From a virus, in the IMG/VR virus record IMGVR_UViG_3300031974_003126, positions 1 through 21,586 of that record: DNA of 21,586 nt; one strand, written 5' to 3'. Under the pieces are notes generated by a model. That model was not told the origin of the DNA, searched no databases, and saw only the letters and a program-made list of their open reading frames with translations. A program made the translations under genes and the position numbers. This document shows positions 1-6,693 of this stretch, in pieces; the first letter of the stretch is position 1, and every line of letters starts with the position of its first letter.

Positions 1-671
1 AAAGTATCAACAACTTTACTCCAAATACTGTTGCCTCTAACTTCTTCGTTGAGCGCACCAACTCCATCTATACTCACAGTAAAATGTACACCTTTACATT
101 GAGACAATAATTGATAATCTTCTTCAACTAATTTATGCATTCCGTTTGTAAAGTATTCTACTTGTAAGTTTTCTAAGGTGTCAAATGACTCCAAGAACTT
201 TCGATGTCTATTAGTCATAAGTGGTTCGCCACCTAAGAATACAACTTTATCTACTGTGTCTGGAATATTTACAAATTCTTCAGTGCTTGTTATTCCTTGC
301 TTAGGTGGCAAGTTTGGATTCTTTTTTGCCCACCATGCACTGCTCCATTCTTCCCAACAACCGTCGCAGGTTAAATCACATATGTTATCAAAGCCAACTT
401 CTAAATATTTTAGTTCAACAGTTTCTGTGCTGTATTCTTCGTTGAATCTTTGTCTTAAACTTTCTTTGCCTAGTATTTCTTCGTGCATACACTTAGCACA
501 GTTTGGATCATTTATACTCCAGTTTTCTCTTAGGCTTTTGTATTCATCGCTGTGTAGTATATTGTCTATATTACCGTCAAATGTCTGTATAGGTTGCTTA
601 TAACGGCAACAGGGATACACACGGTTACCTCCCCTAATATTTGTATGGTTATATAGTGCTTTGCAAGTCAT
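1..671 (-). CDS. Radical SAM enzyme, partial (C-terminus beyond window)
   Basis: The frame opens with ATG at 671 and stays open for about 223 codons to the window edge, so the C-terminus is missing. It carries the radical SAM cluster motif CX3CX2C (Cys98, Cys102, Cys105, in CDLTCDGC) and the SAM-binding GGEP motif (residues 147-150). Upstream of these is a cysteine-bearing N-terminal part (Cys21-Cys22 and Cys58-AK-Cys61) like that of cyanophage-type radical SAM proteins with extra cluster ligands. Such enzymes bind a 4Fe-4S cluster and cleave S-adenosylmethionine to start radical chemistry; the substrate here is unknown. It overlaps the end of the preceding putative glycosyltransferase by 23 bases, so the two are probably co-translated. 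A second, distinct radical SAM gene lies at 15703-16557, also beside a protein of the same putative glycosyltransferase family. The family call is firm and the role is open. Confidence 0.85.
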   Translation of the reverse strand, partial: MTCKALYNHTNIRGGNRVYPCCRYKQPIQTFDGNIDNILHSDEYKSLRENWSINDPNCAKCMHEEILGKESLRQRFNEEYSTETVELKYLEVGFDNICDLTCDGCWEEWSSAWWAKKNPNLPPKQGITSTEEFVNIPDTVDKVVFLGGEPLMTNRHRKFLESFDTLENLQVEYFTNGMHKLVEEDYQLLSQCKGVHFTVSIDGVGALNEEVRGNSIWSKVVDT

Positions 672-1914
672 AGTTTATATTATTGTAATTATGTTTTAAA
701 ATTTCTTCCATCTGTGTATGCGTTTGTTGACATTTTTCTATGCTCCAATCATTAATTTCAAGCATTAAATCAAATATCATTTCTAAACGAGTTTTATGAT
801 TCCATTCTTGATCATAACTTTCGTCCCAAAAGTCACCAAATGTTTTAAATCCATCTTTTCGCATAAGTTCTAAACTACCTGGAGGACCTACTAGTATAAA
901 AGGCCTATAGTTAATAATTGCATTAAGAGGTTTCTCATCGTATACAGGAAAAGGCTCACCAAATGAAGTACTATTTACAATACTCACAAACGTGTTATCA
1001 AATAATTCTTCTGAACTATATTGTAAAATATCTGGACCTGCAGGTGCAGTTTTAGGTCTAATTACCATATCATATATACTTCCTGTAATTTCTTCTTCTC
1101 CTACAGGTAAGTCAATTGATGATGTACGTAGATTAAGATATCCTTTTAACAATTGTTCTTTATGTTTAAAACTATTGTAATCAAACCATATATGAGATAA
1201 AAGATTATTATTGTTATCGGTGTATCCCCAACTATAAAGTGTATCTAAAGTGCTTGCAAATGCTGTTACTAGATGTCTATGGGGACGGTACCCCCAATTA
1301 CCGCACCAAAATCGTTTTTCAATATTTTGACTTTTAAAAATTTGTGTAGGTCTTTTCACTGTGTGCATAATACTAGATAATGCATTAATAGTAGCATCCC
1401 ATCTAATAACATCAAAGGAATAGTTATATAAACTTAATTGATCATAACAACTGACACAAACTTTTACATTTTTTAAATTGTTGTTTTTAACAAATATTTC
1501 TATACTTTCTAATTCAGGTGACCATATAATATCTCCATCTGTGTGTTGAAAGTCTATTTTCATATTAGGCAACTTTTCAAAATTTTCAAGATTTATTTTT
1601 TGTTTCTTTACATTTGTATGTATTATTTGTTCTGTGCAAAAAATATATAAACCTTCTTTGTTGCATATATTTCTTTCGAAACTATTTAATATAAATTTTT
1701 CAAGATAGGGTATGGTTCCCATGTCATGAACAGCAATATAATTTTTATTTAATTTTTTCAAAATTCCATCTTGATATACTTGATTAATACCAATATGCTT
1801 GCTTATATGAGTCTCTTCAAACGTATCTGTAATGAATAACTTATTATTGTTTATATTTACAATAAGCATTCTATCTAAGAATGTATTATATTGTACCTGT
1901 GATTTGGACTGCAT
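649..1914 (-). CDS. Putative glycosyltransferase-like protein (YRPH/EKPL family, 421 aa)
   Basis: I do not recognise this as a named gene. The C-terminal half (about residues 200-370) contains a NWGYRPHRHL segment (206-215) and a region running from a Ser-Thr/Gly-Glu patch (314-320) through a DEKPLNAI stretch to PFILVGPPGSLELMRKDGFK (338-357) and FWDESYD. That layout resembles C-terminal parts of phage and bacterial glycosyltransferases, where an E-K pair is followed by 'P.ILVG...L..L...GF..F.D..DE.YD'. The same landmarks occur in the protein at 14702-15712, so the two are probably distant paralogues. The N-terminal 200 residues are Asn/Lys/Ile-rich and match nothing I know. The ATG at 1914 overlaps the oxygenase gene by 29 bases and is preceded by AGGT. 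The gene is visibly more AT-rich than the polymerase region, which suggests a recent arrival. Glycosyltransferase function is an inference. Confidence 0.6.
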   Translation of the reverse strand: MQSKSQVQYNTFLDRMLIVNINNNKLFITDTFEETHISKHIGINQVYQDGILKKLNKNYIAVHDMGTIPYLEKFILNSFERNICNKEGLYIFCTEQIIHTNVKKQKINLENFEKLPNMKIDFQHTDGDIIWSPELESIEIFVKNNNLKNVKVCVSCYDQLSLYNYSFDVIRWDATINALSSIMHTVKRPTQIFKSQNIEKRFWCGNWGYRPHRHLVTAFASTLDTLYSWGYTDNNNNLLSHIWFDYNSFKHKEQLLKGYLNLRTSSIDLPVGEEEITGSIYDMVIRPKTAPAGPDILQYSSEELFDNTFVSIVNSTSFGEPFPVYDEKPLNAIINYRPFILVGPPGSLELMRKDGFKTFGDFWDESYDQEWNHKTRLEMIFDLMLEINDWSIEKCQQTHTQMEEILKHNYNNINYDLQSTI

Positions 1915-2389
1915 ACCTATCCTTTGTACTTAAATTATAAAATGTATGTGGAGTATTATCTTCCCAACAATACACATCGCCTGCACGCCATCCTGTGTAA
2001 ATACTTCCTGCAATATCTAACATCTGTCCTGGTACATGATCTTCTAACATTATTATGTATCTACTAATTATTTTATCTTCTGTAATACCGTTGTGTTTTT
2101 TATATGCACCATATCTATCAGAATGTATTGGAATATACTGACCAGGCTTGAACAGGTTAACTGCAACTGATATATTTTCTAAATCAGGAAAATAACTTTT
2201 GATATATTCGATGCTGTGTGGCATTGGATTTGGTTCAAAGTAATTATAAAGAGTCAAGGCATCTTTTAGATGCCCTGCGTCAATATAGCGTTGATTATCT
2301 TCTTGTACTTTGTGTATATCTAATTTATAATCTAACGCTTTATATCTGTCCATATTCCATACTGGCGGTATGTTAAAAAGGAGGCTCAT
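1886..2389 (-). CDS. 2OG-Fe(II) oxygenase-like protein
   Basis: This 167-residue protein has the layout of the 2-oxoglutarate/Fe(II) dioxygenase double-stranded beta-helix. An HxD iron pair (His89-Ser-Asp91, in PIHSDRYG) follows the strand NISVAVNLFKPGQ, the distal iron ligand is His148 in DNTPHTFYNLS, and Arg158 about ten residues later is well placed to hold 2-oxoglutarate. Enzymes of this fold hydroxylate proteins, nucleic acids or small molecules; small versions are common in cyanophages and pelagiphages, mostly with unknown substrates. The start overlaps the previous gene by 17 bases and the ATG is preceded by AAGGAGG. The downstream neighbours are a putative glycosyltransferase and a radical SAM enzyme, so a joint modification pathway is possible. 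Family call fairly sure, substrate unknown. Confidence 0.75.
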   Translation of the reverse strand: MSLLFNIPPVWNMDRYKALDYKLDIHKVQEDNQRYIDAGHLKDALTLYNYFEPNPMPHSIEYIKSYFPDLENISVAVNLFKPGQYIPIHSDRYGAYKKHNGITEDKIISRYIIMLEDHVPGQMLDIAGSIYTGWRAGDVYCWEDNTPHTFYNLSTKDRYAVQITGTI

Positions 2390-2726
2390 TGTCTTCTTGT
2401 CTGCCTTTCCAGTCTTGATGAACTAGTGCATACATTGTTTTGAATTTGTCGTATGCTTGTGCTAGTGCTGGATAGTCATTGCACATATCTTCTACTTTTG
2501 AAACATCTGGCATACGATCTTCAAACTCTACAGGATCATTTAGGGTAATAGTTAAATCGTCTATAGATATCAAATCATCAATTGCACTAGTGTCTATTGT
2601 ACTAGTTGTTATATTGCTCACATCCATACTACTTGCGGTTAATGTGTATACGTCCTCACAATTCATTCCTGATTCGTCAAAGTCAGATAAACTAATGGTT
2701 ACTGTATCTCCAGTATGATCACGCAT
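2373..2726 (-). CDS. Hypothetical phage protein with Ser/Thr/Asp-rich N-terminus
   Basis: This 117-residue acidic protein has two parts. Residues 1-72 are a low-complexity Ser/Thr/Asp/Ile stretch with repeated 'ID' and 'DL' pairs (TIDTSAIDDLISIDDLTI). The C-terminal 45 residues (from VEDMCNDYPALAQAYDKF to VHQDWKGR) look like an ordered domain that I associate with conserved proteins of T4-like marine phages. No catalytic motif is visible. The ATG at 2726 overlaps the preceding small gene by 8 bases and the stop overlaps the oxygenase start by 17 bases, so it belongs to the same transcript. Function unknown. Confidence 0.7.
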   Translation of the reverse strand: MRDHTGDTVTISLSDFDESGMNCEDVYTLTASSMDVSNITTSTIDTSAIDDLISIDDLTITLNDPVEFEDRMPDVSKVEDMCNDYPALAQAYDKFKTMYALVHQDWKGRQEDNEPPF

Positions 2727-2949
2727 CTAATGCCTCTCTAATTTGTTCTATATTTGCCATAACTGATGCCCAATCTTCGTCATCTACATATGACTTTTGT
2801 GTAATCCATAATTTTACAAAATCGTCATTAGGATCTAAATCATCTAATATACCGCGGATGTTAGATTCAAAAAGACTGTAGCAACTCATCAAATCACCGT
2901 TGTCCATATGAGTCATAATTTCTCTAGAGTATTTTATAAGTTCATCCAT
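2719..2949 (-). CDS. Small acidic hypothetical protein
   Basis: A 76-residue, strongly acidic, mainly helical protein beginning MDELIKYSREIM. I prefer the ATG at 2949 to the in-frame TTG at 2958: the ATG sits 8 bases inside the epimerase stop region, and a GGAG lies about 10 bases before it. The C-terminal half (FVKLWITQKSYVDDEDWASVM) has regularly spaced aromatic and hydrophobic residues typical of a helical bundle. I see no cysteine cluster, nucleotide-binding motif or membrane segment. It may be a small phage regulatory or host-takeover protein, but nothing in the sequence demonstrates this. Confidence 0.7.
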   Translation of the reverse strand: MDELIKYSREIMTHMDNGDLMSCYSLFESNIRGILDDLDPNDDFVKLWITQKSYVDDEDWASVMANIEQIREALDA

Positions 2950-3814
2950 TTTTACCAATCTCCAATTTATATTGGTCTAAGCACATATCTTCGATACTTT
3001 TTTCTAGTGTAACTAAATCGCTTAGATTATCAACTACGCTTGCAACAGCATCGCCCGCTCTACGACCTGCTTCAACGATATTTAACTTTTTACCAGTTAC
3101 TTGCTCCATAGTACTGATTACTTCTCGTACACTGTATCCAACGTTGCTACCGAGACATTCGTAGTCCGTATTAGCGGGACCACGCTCGACTCCGTTGACA
3201 ATGGCACTAGCCAAATCAACAACATGAATATAATCACGAATACAAGTACCATCCCTAGTATCATAGTCCGTACCAAAGATCTTAATGTTGGGTAATTTCT
3301 CAGCAGCCACCATAGCAGCAACACGAATAAGATGGGTAGGAACGCCCAATTGACGATTATGCCCGTCAGTACCAGATACGTTAAAAAATCTAAAGATAGT
3401 GTATCCATTGGCTTTCTCCTTGATTACATCTTCTGCTGCCACTTTGCTACGTGCATATGGTGATGCCATTTCCCAAGCACTACTTGTACTAGCAAATAGT
3501 ACATGTGGGGTTTCTACACGATCCAACAAGTTAGCAGTACCCATAACATTTACACGATAGTACTCTGTTGGTTCACGTAAACTGTCAGGTACTACACTGC
3601 GTCCTGCTAAATGTACAGCAGCATCGTATATATCAAAAGGTACATGATTACCTGTTATGTCTACTTTGTCGTAATAGTCACAGTATGCAAGCACATCGTT
3701 TGTTTCGCTGTGGATTTCTGTATCCCAACCGAAAACTGTATGTCCGTGCTCTTTTAATAGTTTACAAACATGACTACCAATGTAACCGCTTGCACCTGTA
3801 ACTAATACTTTCAT
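2942..3814 (-). CDS. NAD-dependent sugar epimerase (GalE-like)
   Basis: An extended short-chain dehydrogenase of the nucleotide-sugar epimerase family, 290 residues. The NAD-binding Rossmann motif GASGYIG lies at residues 7-13, the Ser/Thr cluster of the active site at 109-112, and the YxxxK pair is Tyr120/Lys124 (SPYARSK). Downstream are a DGTCIRDYIHVVDLA segment and a GYSVREVI segment, both typical of UDP-glucose 4-epimerases. It is about 40-50 residues shorter than bacterial GalE, mostly in loops, as is common in phage versions. It probably interconverts UDP-hexoses (C4 epimerisation) for the glycosyltransferases in this window; the exact sugar cannot be read from sequence. The ATG at 3814 forms an ATGA overlap with the AhpD-like gene stop. 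Confidence 0.88.
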   Translation of the reverse strand: MKVLVTGASGYIGSHVCKLLKEHGHTVFGWDTEIHSETNDVLAYCDYYDKVDITGNHVPFDIYDAAVHLAGRSVVPDSLREPTEYYRVNVMGTANLLDRVETPHVLFASTSSAWEMASPYARSKVAAEDVIKEKANGYTIFRFFNVSGTDGHNRQLGVPTHLIRVAAMVAAEKLPNIKIFGTDYDTRDGTCIRDYIHVVDLASAIVNGVERGPANTDYECLGSNVGYSVREVISTMEQVTGKKLNIVEAGRRAGDAVASVVDNLSDLVTLEKSIEDMCLDQYKLEIGKNG

Positions 3815-4194
3815 GAAGCGTATCCATTTGCCTTTTGTGTATCTTTTAACATTTCGTCTGATTCGTTTGCTTGTGTAATTCCAAATTCATTGACCAAATG
3901 ATTATACATTTTAGCCACTGCACTAATATAACGTACATTGTTAATCTTGTCAATGTTTTCGTCAACATATGTGTCTTTTGTAAAACTATCATCAAAACCG
4001 AGACTATATGCTAAGTCACTGTGATTTTTTGCACACAATTCACAACCATTGTCTTCACTGATGTAAGCAAAAATCATTTCTCTTTCTGCTCTTGTATAAG
4101 TGTCATCTATTCCTTTGGTAAGCACAGCATCTAAAATAGACGCTGCACTTTTCCAAAAAAACGGTTGTGTTTTAACAAAATCTAAAAAGTTCAT
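3811..4194 (-). CDS. AhpD/carboxymuconolactone decarboxylase-like protein
   Basis: A 127-residue helical protein with the redox motif CxxCxxxH of the AhpD-like family: Cys51, Cys54 and His58, in GCELCAKNHSD, preceded by an acidic residue. In AhpD the two cysteines and the histidine reduce peroxide or recycle a peroxiredoxin through a disulphide. The motif is intact here, so a thiol peroxidase/reductase activity is likely. Length is close to a single AhpD-like domain (about 110-170 residues). It follows the YhhQ-like transporter by 16 bases, with a GGCGGA ribosome-binding site, and is ATGA-coupled to the epimerase. Why a phage carries it is not obvious; protection from oxidative stress during infection is a guess. 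Confidence 0.75.
   Translation of the reverse strand: MNFLDFVKTQPFFWKSAASILDAVLTKGIDDTYTRAEREMIFAYISEDNGCELCAKNHSDLAYSLGFDDSFTKDTYVDENIDKINNVRYISAVAKMYNHLVNEFGITQANESDEMLKDTQKANGYAS
3925..3953 (-). promoter_or_regulatory. Candidate internal sigma70-type promoter
   Basis: TTGACA (3948-3953), 17 bases, TATATT (3925-3930, five of six) on the minus strand, inside the AhpD-like gene. It would serve the GalE-like epimerase and the genes after it. It lies about 100 bases from the next start, so it is only a candidate. Confidence 0.35.
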
Positions 4195-4210
4195 ATTTTG
4201 TTTCCGCCTT

Positions 4211-4810
4211 TTATTGCTCTCTTAGTTTTCCTGATAATGCTTTTAATAGCAATCCGTATGCTGGTAGGAAGATAATCAATCCTACTGCAATCTTTAGTAC
4301 AGTTTGCGATCCTGCAATTTCCATCCAGTTTGCTGCCATATATTCATCTGCGCTATTATGGAATGCAACTGCAAAGAATGTATAACTATCAATTACGTTT
4401 GCAACAATAGTTGACAATGCCGGTGCTAACCACCATGCACGATACTTTTCACGCAAGTATTGGAATACATATACGTCTAGCATTGTACCAACTGCATATG
4501 CTGTAGCACTTGCAAAGCCGATACGTAGTGCAACACTCTGCGGTGCACCTTCTAGCAATACTACTGCAATACTACCAATAATAGCAAGCGGATAGGCTGC
4601 TGCGATAGTTGCTCGTGCAATGTTCTTACCTAGCATACGCACTGTAAGATCTGTTGCAAGAACAACAATAGGGAATGTAAATGCAGCCCAGGTTAGTTTT
4701 ACTCCAAAAAATTCAACTGGAATACTAACCAAAGCATTACTTACTATGACGACAACAACATGCAATAAGGCAAGTTTAATCATCATACTTTTATCAATAT
4801 CTTTAAACAA
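4211..4810 (-). CDS. yhhQ: YhhQ-type queuosine precursor (preQ0/preQ1) transporter, TTG start
   Basis: A 199-residue polytopic membrane protein of the YhhQ/DUF165 (queuosine precursor transporter) family, with about six hydrophobic segments. Family landmarks are a strand-to-helix stretch PIVVLATDLTVRMLGKN (47-63), LDVYVFQYLREKY (111-123), and NVIDSYTFFAVAF (138-150), which matches the conserved Asp/aromatic segment near the pore. E. coli YhhQ imports preQ0 and preQ1 across the inner membrane. The start is TTG at 4810: a strong AAGGAG lies 6 bases before it, while the first in-frame ATG (4786) has no ribosome-binding site. With a DpdA-like transglycosylase and a QueD-like gene nearby, it probably feeds 7-deazaguanine base to DNA modification. 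A role in host tRNA queuosine salvage is the alternative. Confidence 0.88.
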   Translation of the reverse strand: MFKDIDKSMMIKLALLHVVVVIVSNALVSIPVEFFGVKLTWAAFTFPIVVLATDLTVRMLGKNIARATIAAAYPLAIIGSIAVVLLEGAPQSVALRIGFASATAYAVGTMLDVYVFQYLREKYRAWWLAPALSTIVANVIDSYTFFAVAFHNSADEYMAANWMEIAGSQTVLKIAVGLIIFLPAYGLLLKALSGKLREQ

Positions 4811-4816
4811 TTATTT

Positions 4817-4822
4817 CTCCTT
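4817..4822 (-). promoter_or_regulatory. Strong Shine-Dalgarno deciding a TTG start
   Basis: AAGGAG on the minus strand, 6 bases before the TTG at 4810, in the 18-base gap after the glycosyltransferase. No comparable site precedes the later ATG at 4786, so translation of the transporter should begin at TTG. Confidence 0.7.
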
Positions 4823-4828
4823 CTTGTT

Positions 4829-6004
4829 TTAATACTTTGCAACCGCTACTTGATCTCTGTAACGATTGCTATCACGGCGCCACTGCTCACCATTACCTTG
4901 CATTATGTCAATGTAACGATCAATAGTTGCACTGGTCCAATCAGAAATTTTGCCTAAGTCTTTGTGTGGTGCGTTTAGCAAAGGTGTCAATTTATTCATT
5001 GCATCTTCTATACTCCACGGAACATACATACGTGTATGATCATTGGCAAAAATTTCTGGAAAACTGCGATAAGCAGGGAATAACACATTGCATCCTAGTG
5101 CGTCTGCTTCACTCACAGTATTACTTGTCCAATCCTGCAATGCACAATTAAACAATACTTTACTATTATTTACAATATCGTAGTAATTATTCTTTTGCAA
5201 GTTTTCATAAATTGTAAGTAATCCAAGTTCTTCCATCTTACGAGCACGTTCGATGTATTGTGGATTATTACTACGCAAAGGTCCGCCCTGGAGTATACAA
5301 AACTCTACATCTGCTGTACCAGGTGTTCCATACCATTCTTCAATCATATCCATGTAAAAGTCTGGTTGTTTTTCTTGATCAAAACGTGCTGCAAACACTA
5401 CACGATTGTCACGCTTTTCCCAATTGTTTATTTCTCCAACACGTAAAGCAACTTCTGTTTTATCAAATGCAAGTCCGCTGATGTTGTAGATAGGCGCTTT
5501 CCAGTTTGCAATCTTCATGTTAGCAACCATTTCTTCATTACTTGCTAGTACGCCAGTAACAAACTCGTTGCACATTTCTTCATACAAACTCATCCACTTG
5601 CCCATACCCCAAACATGCACAAAGTCATCTGGGTCAACTGCTTGTGCTAAACAACGAATCCAAACTTGCGGCTGTTGTTCTGCTGGAATCTGATCCATAA
5701 TGTAAGGCAACGACTCCATACCAGGTTGAAACATATCTTCAAAGAAGATAACGTCTTCGCCTGTTACTTCACCGTTGCGCATCATTTGCACCAAGTTCAT
5801 CATTTGCGACATCGCAAAGTAGGAACGGCCATGTGCATCTAGCACTTGACCTACTTGAATTGCTTTTGTGTTATCAATAGTTGTACCTGGAACAATTGTG
5901 TAATCAATACCACGTGTCTTGAATACACGTTCACTCCAGTCTTGCAACTGAAGTGTGTAACGTCCTTCGTAAGGCTCCAAGCCCATGTAAAATAGTTTAC
6001 GCAT
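4829..6004 (-). CDS. GT-B fold glycosyltransferase (GT4-like)
   Basis: A 391-residue protein. The C-terminal half has a classical GT-B donor-binding layout: RVVFAARFDQEKQPDFYMD (201-219, the strand-loop-helix start of the donor domain), a middle strand AL.IYENL, then VSEADALGCNVLFPAYRSFPEI (297-318), whose Glu-Ala-x-x-x-Gly resembles the E/G element that binds the nucleotide sugar in GT4 enzymes. The N-terminal half (MRKLFYMGLEPYEGRYTLQL) would bind the acceptor. It starts on a TAATG junction with the 68-residue gene and precedes the YhhQ-like transporter by 18 bases. Acceptor unknown: its place inside the 7-deazaguanine cluster makes DNA a possible target, while virion or cell-surface glycan is the alternative. 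No signal peptide or membrane anchor is visible, so it acts in the cytoplasm. Confidence 0.78.
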   Translation of the reverse strand: MRKLFYMGLEPYEGRYTLQLQDWSERVFKTRGIDYTIVPGTTIDNTKAIQVGQVLDAHGRSYFAMSQMMNLVQMMRNGEVTGEDVIFFEDMFQPGMESLPYIMDQIPAEQQPQVWIRCLAQAVDPDDFVHVWGMGKWMSLYEEMCNEFVTGVLASNEEMVANMKIANWKAPIYNISGLAFDKTEVALRVGEINNWEKRDNRVVFAARFDQEKQPDFYMDMIEEWYGTPGTADVEFCILQGGPLRSNNPQYIERARKMEELGLLTIYENLQKNNYYDIVNNSKVLFNCALQDWTSNTVSEADALGCNVLFPAYRSFPEIFANDHTRMYVPWSIEDAMNKLTPLLNAPHKDLGKISDWTSATIDRYIDIMQGNGEQWRRDSNRYRDQVAVAKY

Positions 6005-6210
6005 TATCTACGTCCTTTAAAACGTTGTTTGTTACGTTGCCAATTCCGCCATTTTTTGTATGCATTCCAAGTCCACGATTTATCGTTGTACATATTGGCT
6101 TCATTAAATGGAATTGGATTGCCAAAACGATCCAATTCTGTTGTACAATATTCTTTGAAATCTTCAAGATCGTTGAACACTTTATTTACTACCGGATTTT
6201 TGATAGTCAT
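6004..6210 (-). CDS. Small basic conserved phage protein
   Basis: A 68-residue protein with an acidic helical N-terminal half (KVFNDLEDFKEYCTTE), a central 'FNEANMYNDKSW' segment, and a strongly basic C-terminus (KKWRNWQRNKQRFKGRR). Short proteins with the 'DLE.F.DYC...FNEA.LYN' pattern recur in T4-like marine phages, but I know no function. The basic tail suggests nucleic-acid contact. ATG at 6210; the stop shares a TAATG junction with the downstream glycosyltransferase. Confidence 0.7.
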   Translation of the reverse strand: MTIKNPVVNKVFNDLEDFKEYCTTELDRFGNPIPFNEANMYNDKSWTWNAYKKWRNWQRNKQRFKGRR

Positions 6211-6229
6211 TTACCTTATTCCTTCTTAA

Positions 6230-6685
6230 TTATGGGTAAACAATTTGACAGCCGTTTTCGCCATCTTCGGCGACATCAATAACAACAAACCGGCCGGGAT
6301 ATTTGTCGTTAATCTGTAAGTACAAATCATCTGCGATCATTTCGCATGACTTGTAATCTAATTGTAGTACATCATCTTTGTACAAGTTTTCCAACCAACG
6401 TTTGAATTGAATAAATTCAATATCTCTGTCATTGTGTGTTACTTGAATTTGTACTTTAAAGTGAAATGTATGACGATGCGGATATCCTAAGAAACTTACA
6501 TCGTATTCATCACCTGTTGCCAACGCAGGATCGTCAAGTGCTGCTGGATATTTGTGAATACCTTCTTTAGTAAAGGTTACCCAGATACTTCGTTTTGCGT
6601 TGTCTAATCTATGTGTAATACTCAATTTAGCGTCCTCTTCTCTCATGCGCCTTTGCATATATGTATAATAACGTTCTTGTGACAT
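6230..6685 (-). CDS. QueD-like (6-carboxytetrahydropterin synthase fold) protein
   Basis: About 151 residues from the ATG at 6685. The order of elements fits the 6-pyruvoyl-tetrahydropterin/6-carboxytetrahydropterin synthase fold: ITHRLDNAKR (His25), PHRHTFHFKVQI (His70, His72) in place of the zinc-binding HGHxY, DRDIEFIQFKRWL (87-98) in place of vDFxxlK, SCEMIADDLYLQI in place of pTxEnlA, and a final VAEDGENGCQIVY strand. QueD makes 6-carboxytetrahydropterin on the way to preQ0. The usual catalytic Cys just before HGH is not seen, so activity may differ. A TTG at 6697 is possible but poorly supported. A promoter at 6665-6693 would instead make the in-frame ATG at 6646 (MREEDAKLSI) the first start on its transcript, and the protein from there still contains all the landmarks. 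Confidence 0.6.
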   Translation of the reverse strand: MSQERYYTYMQRRMREEDAKLSITHRLDNAKRSIWVTFTKEGIHKYPAALDDPALATGDEYDVSFLGYPHRHTFHFKVQIQVTHNDRDIEFIQFKRWLENLYKDDVLQLDYKSCEMIADDLYLQINDKYPGRFVVIDVAEDGENGCQIVYP

Positions 6686-6693
6686 ATTGTCAA
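6665..6693 (-). promoter_or_regulatory. Sigma70-type promoter before or within the QueD-like gene start
   Basis: On the minus strand a perfect TTGACA (6688-6693) is followed after 17 bases by TATTAT (6665-6670, five of six matches to TATAAT). The start of transcription would be near 6658, about 12 bases before the in-frame ATG at 6646. This copies the spacing seen in front of the clamp and polymerase genes. Two alternative starts for the QueD-like protein (6685 from read-through, 6646 from this promoter) follow from it. Confidence 0.55.

Noticed and set aside
3118-3408. A hydrophobic 96-codon frame on the minus strand inside the epimerase gene
   Set aside because: It lies wholly within the well-supported epimerase in another frame, and its membrane-like look comes from reading that gene out of phase.
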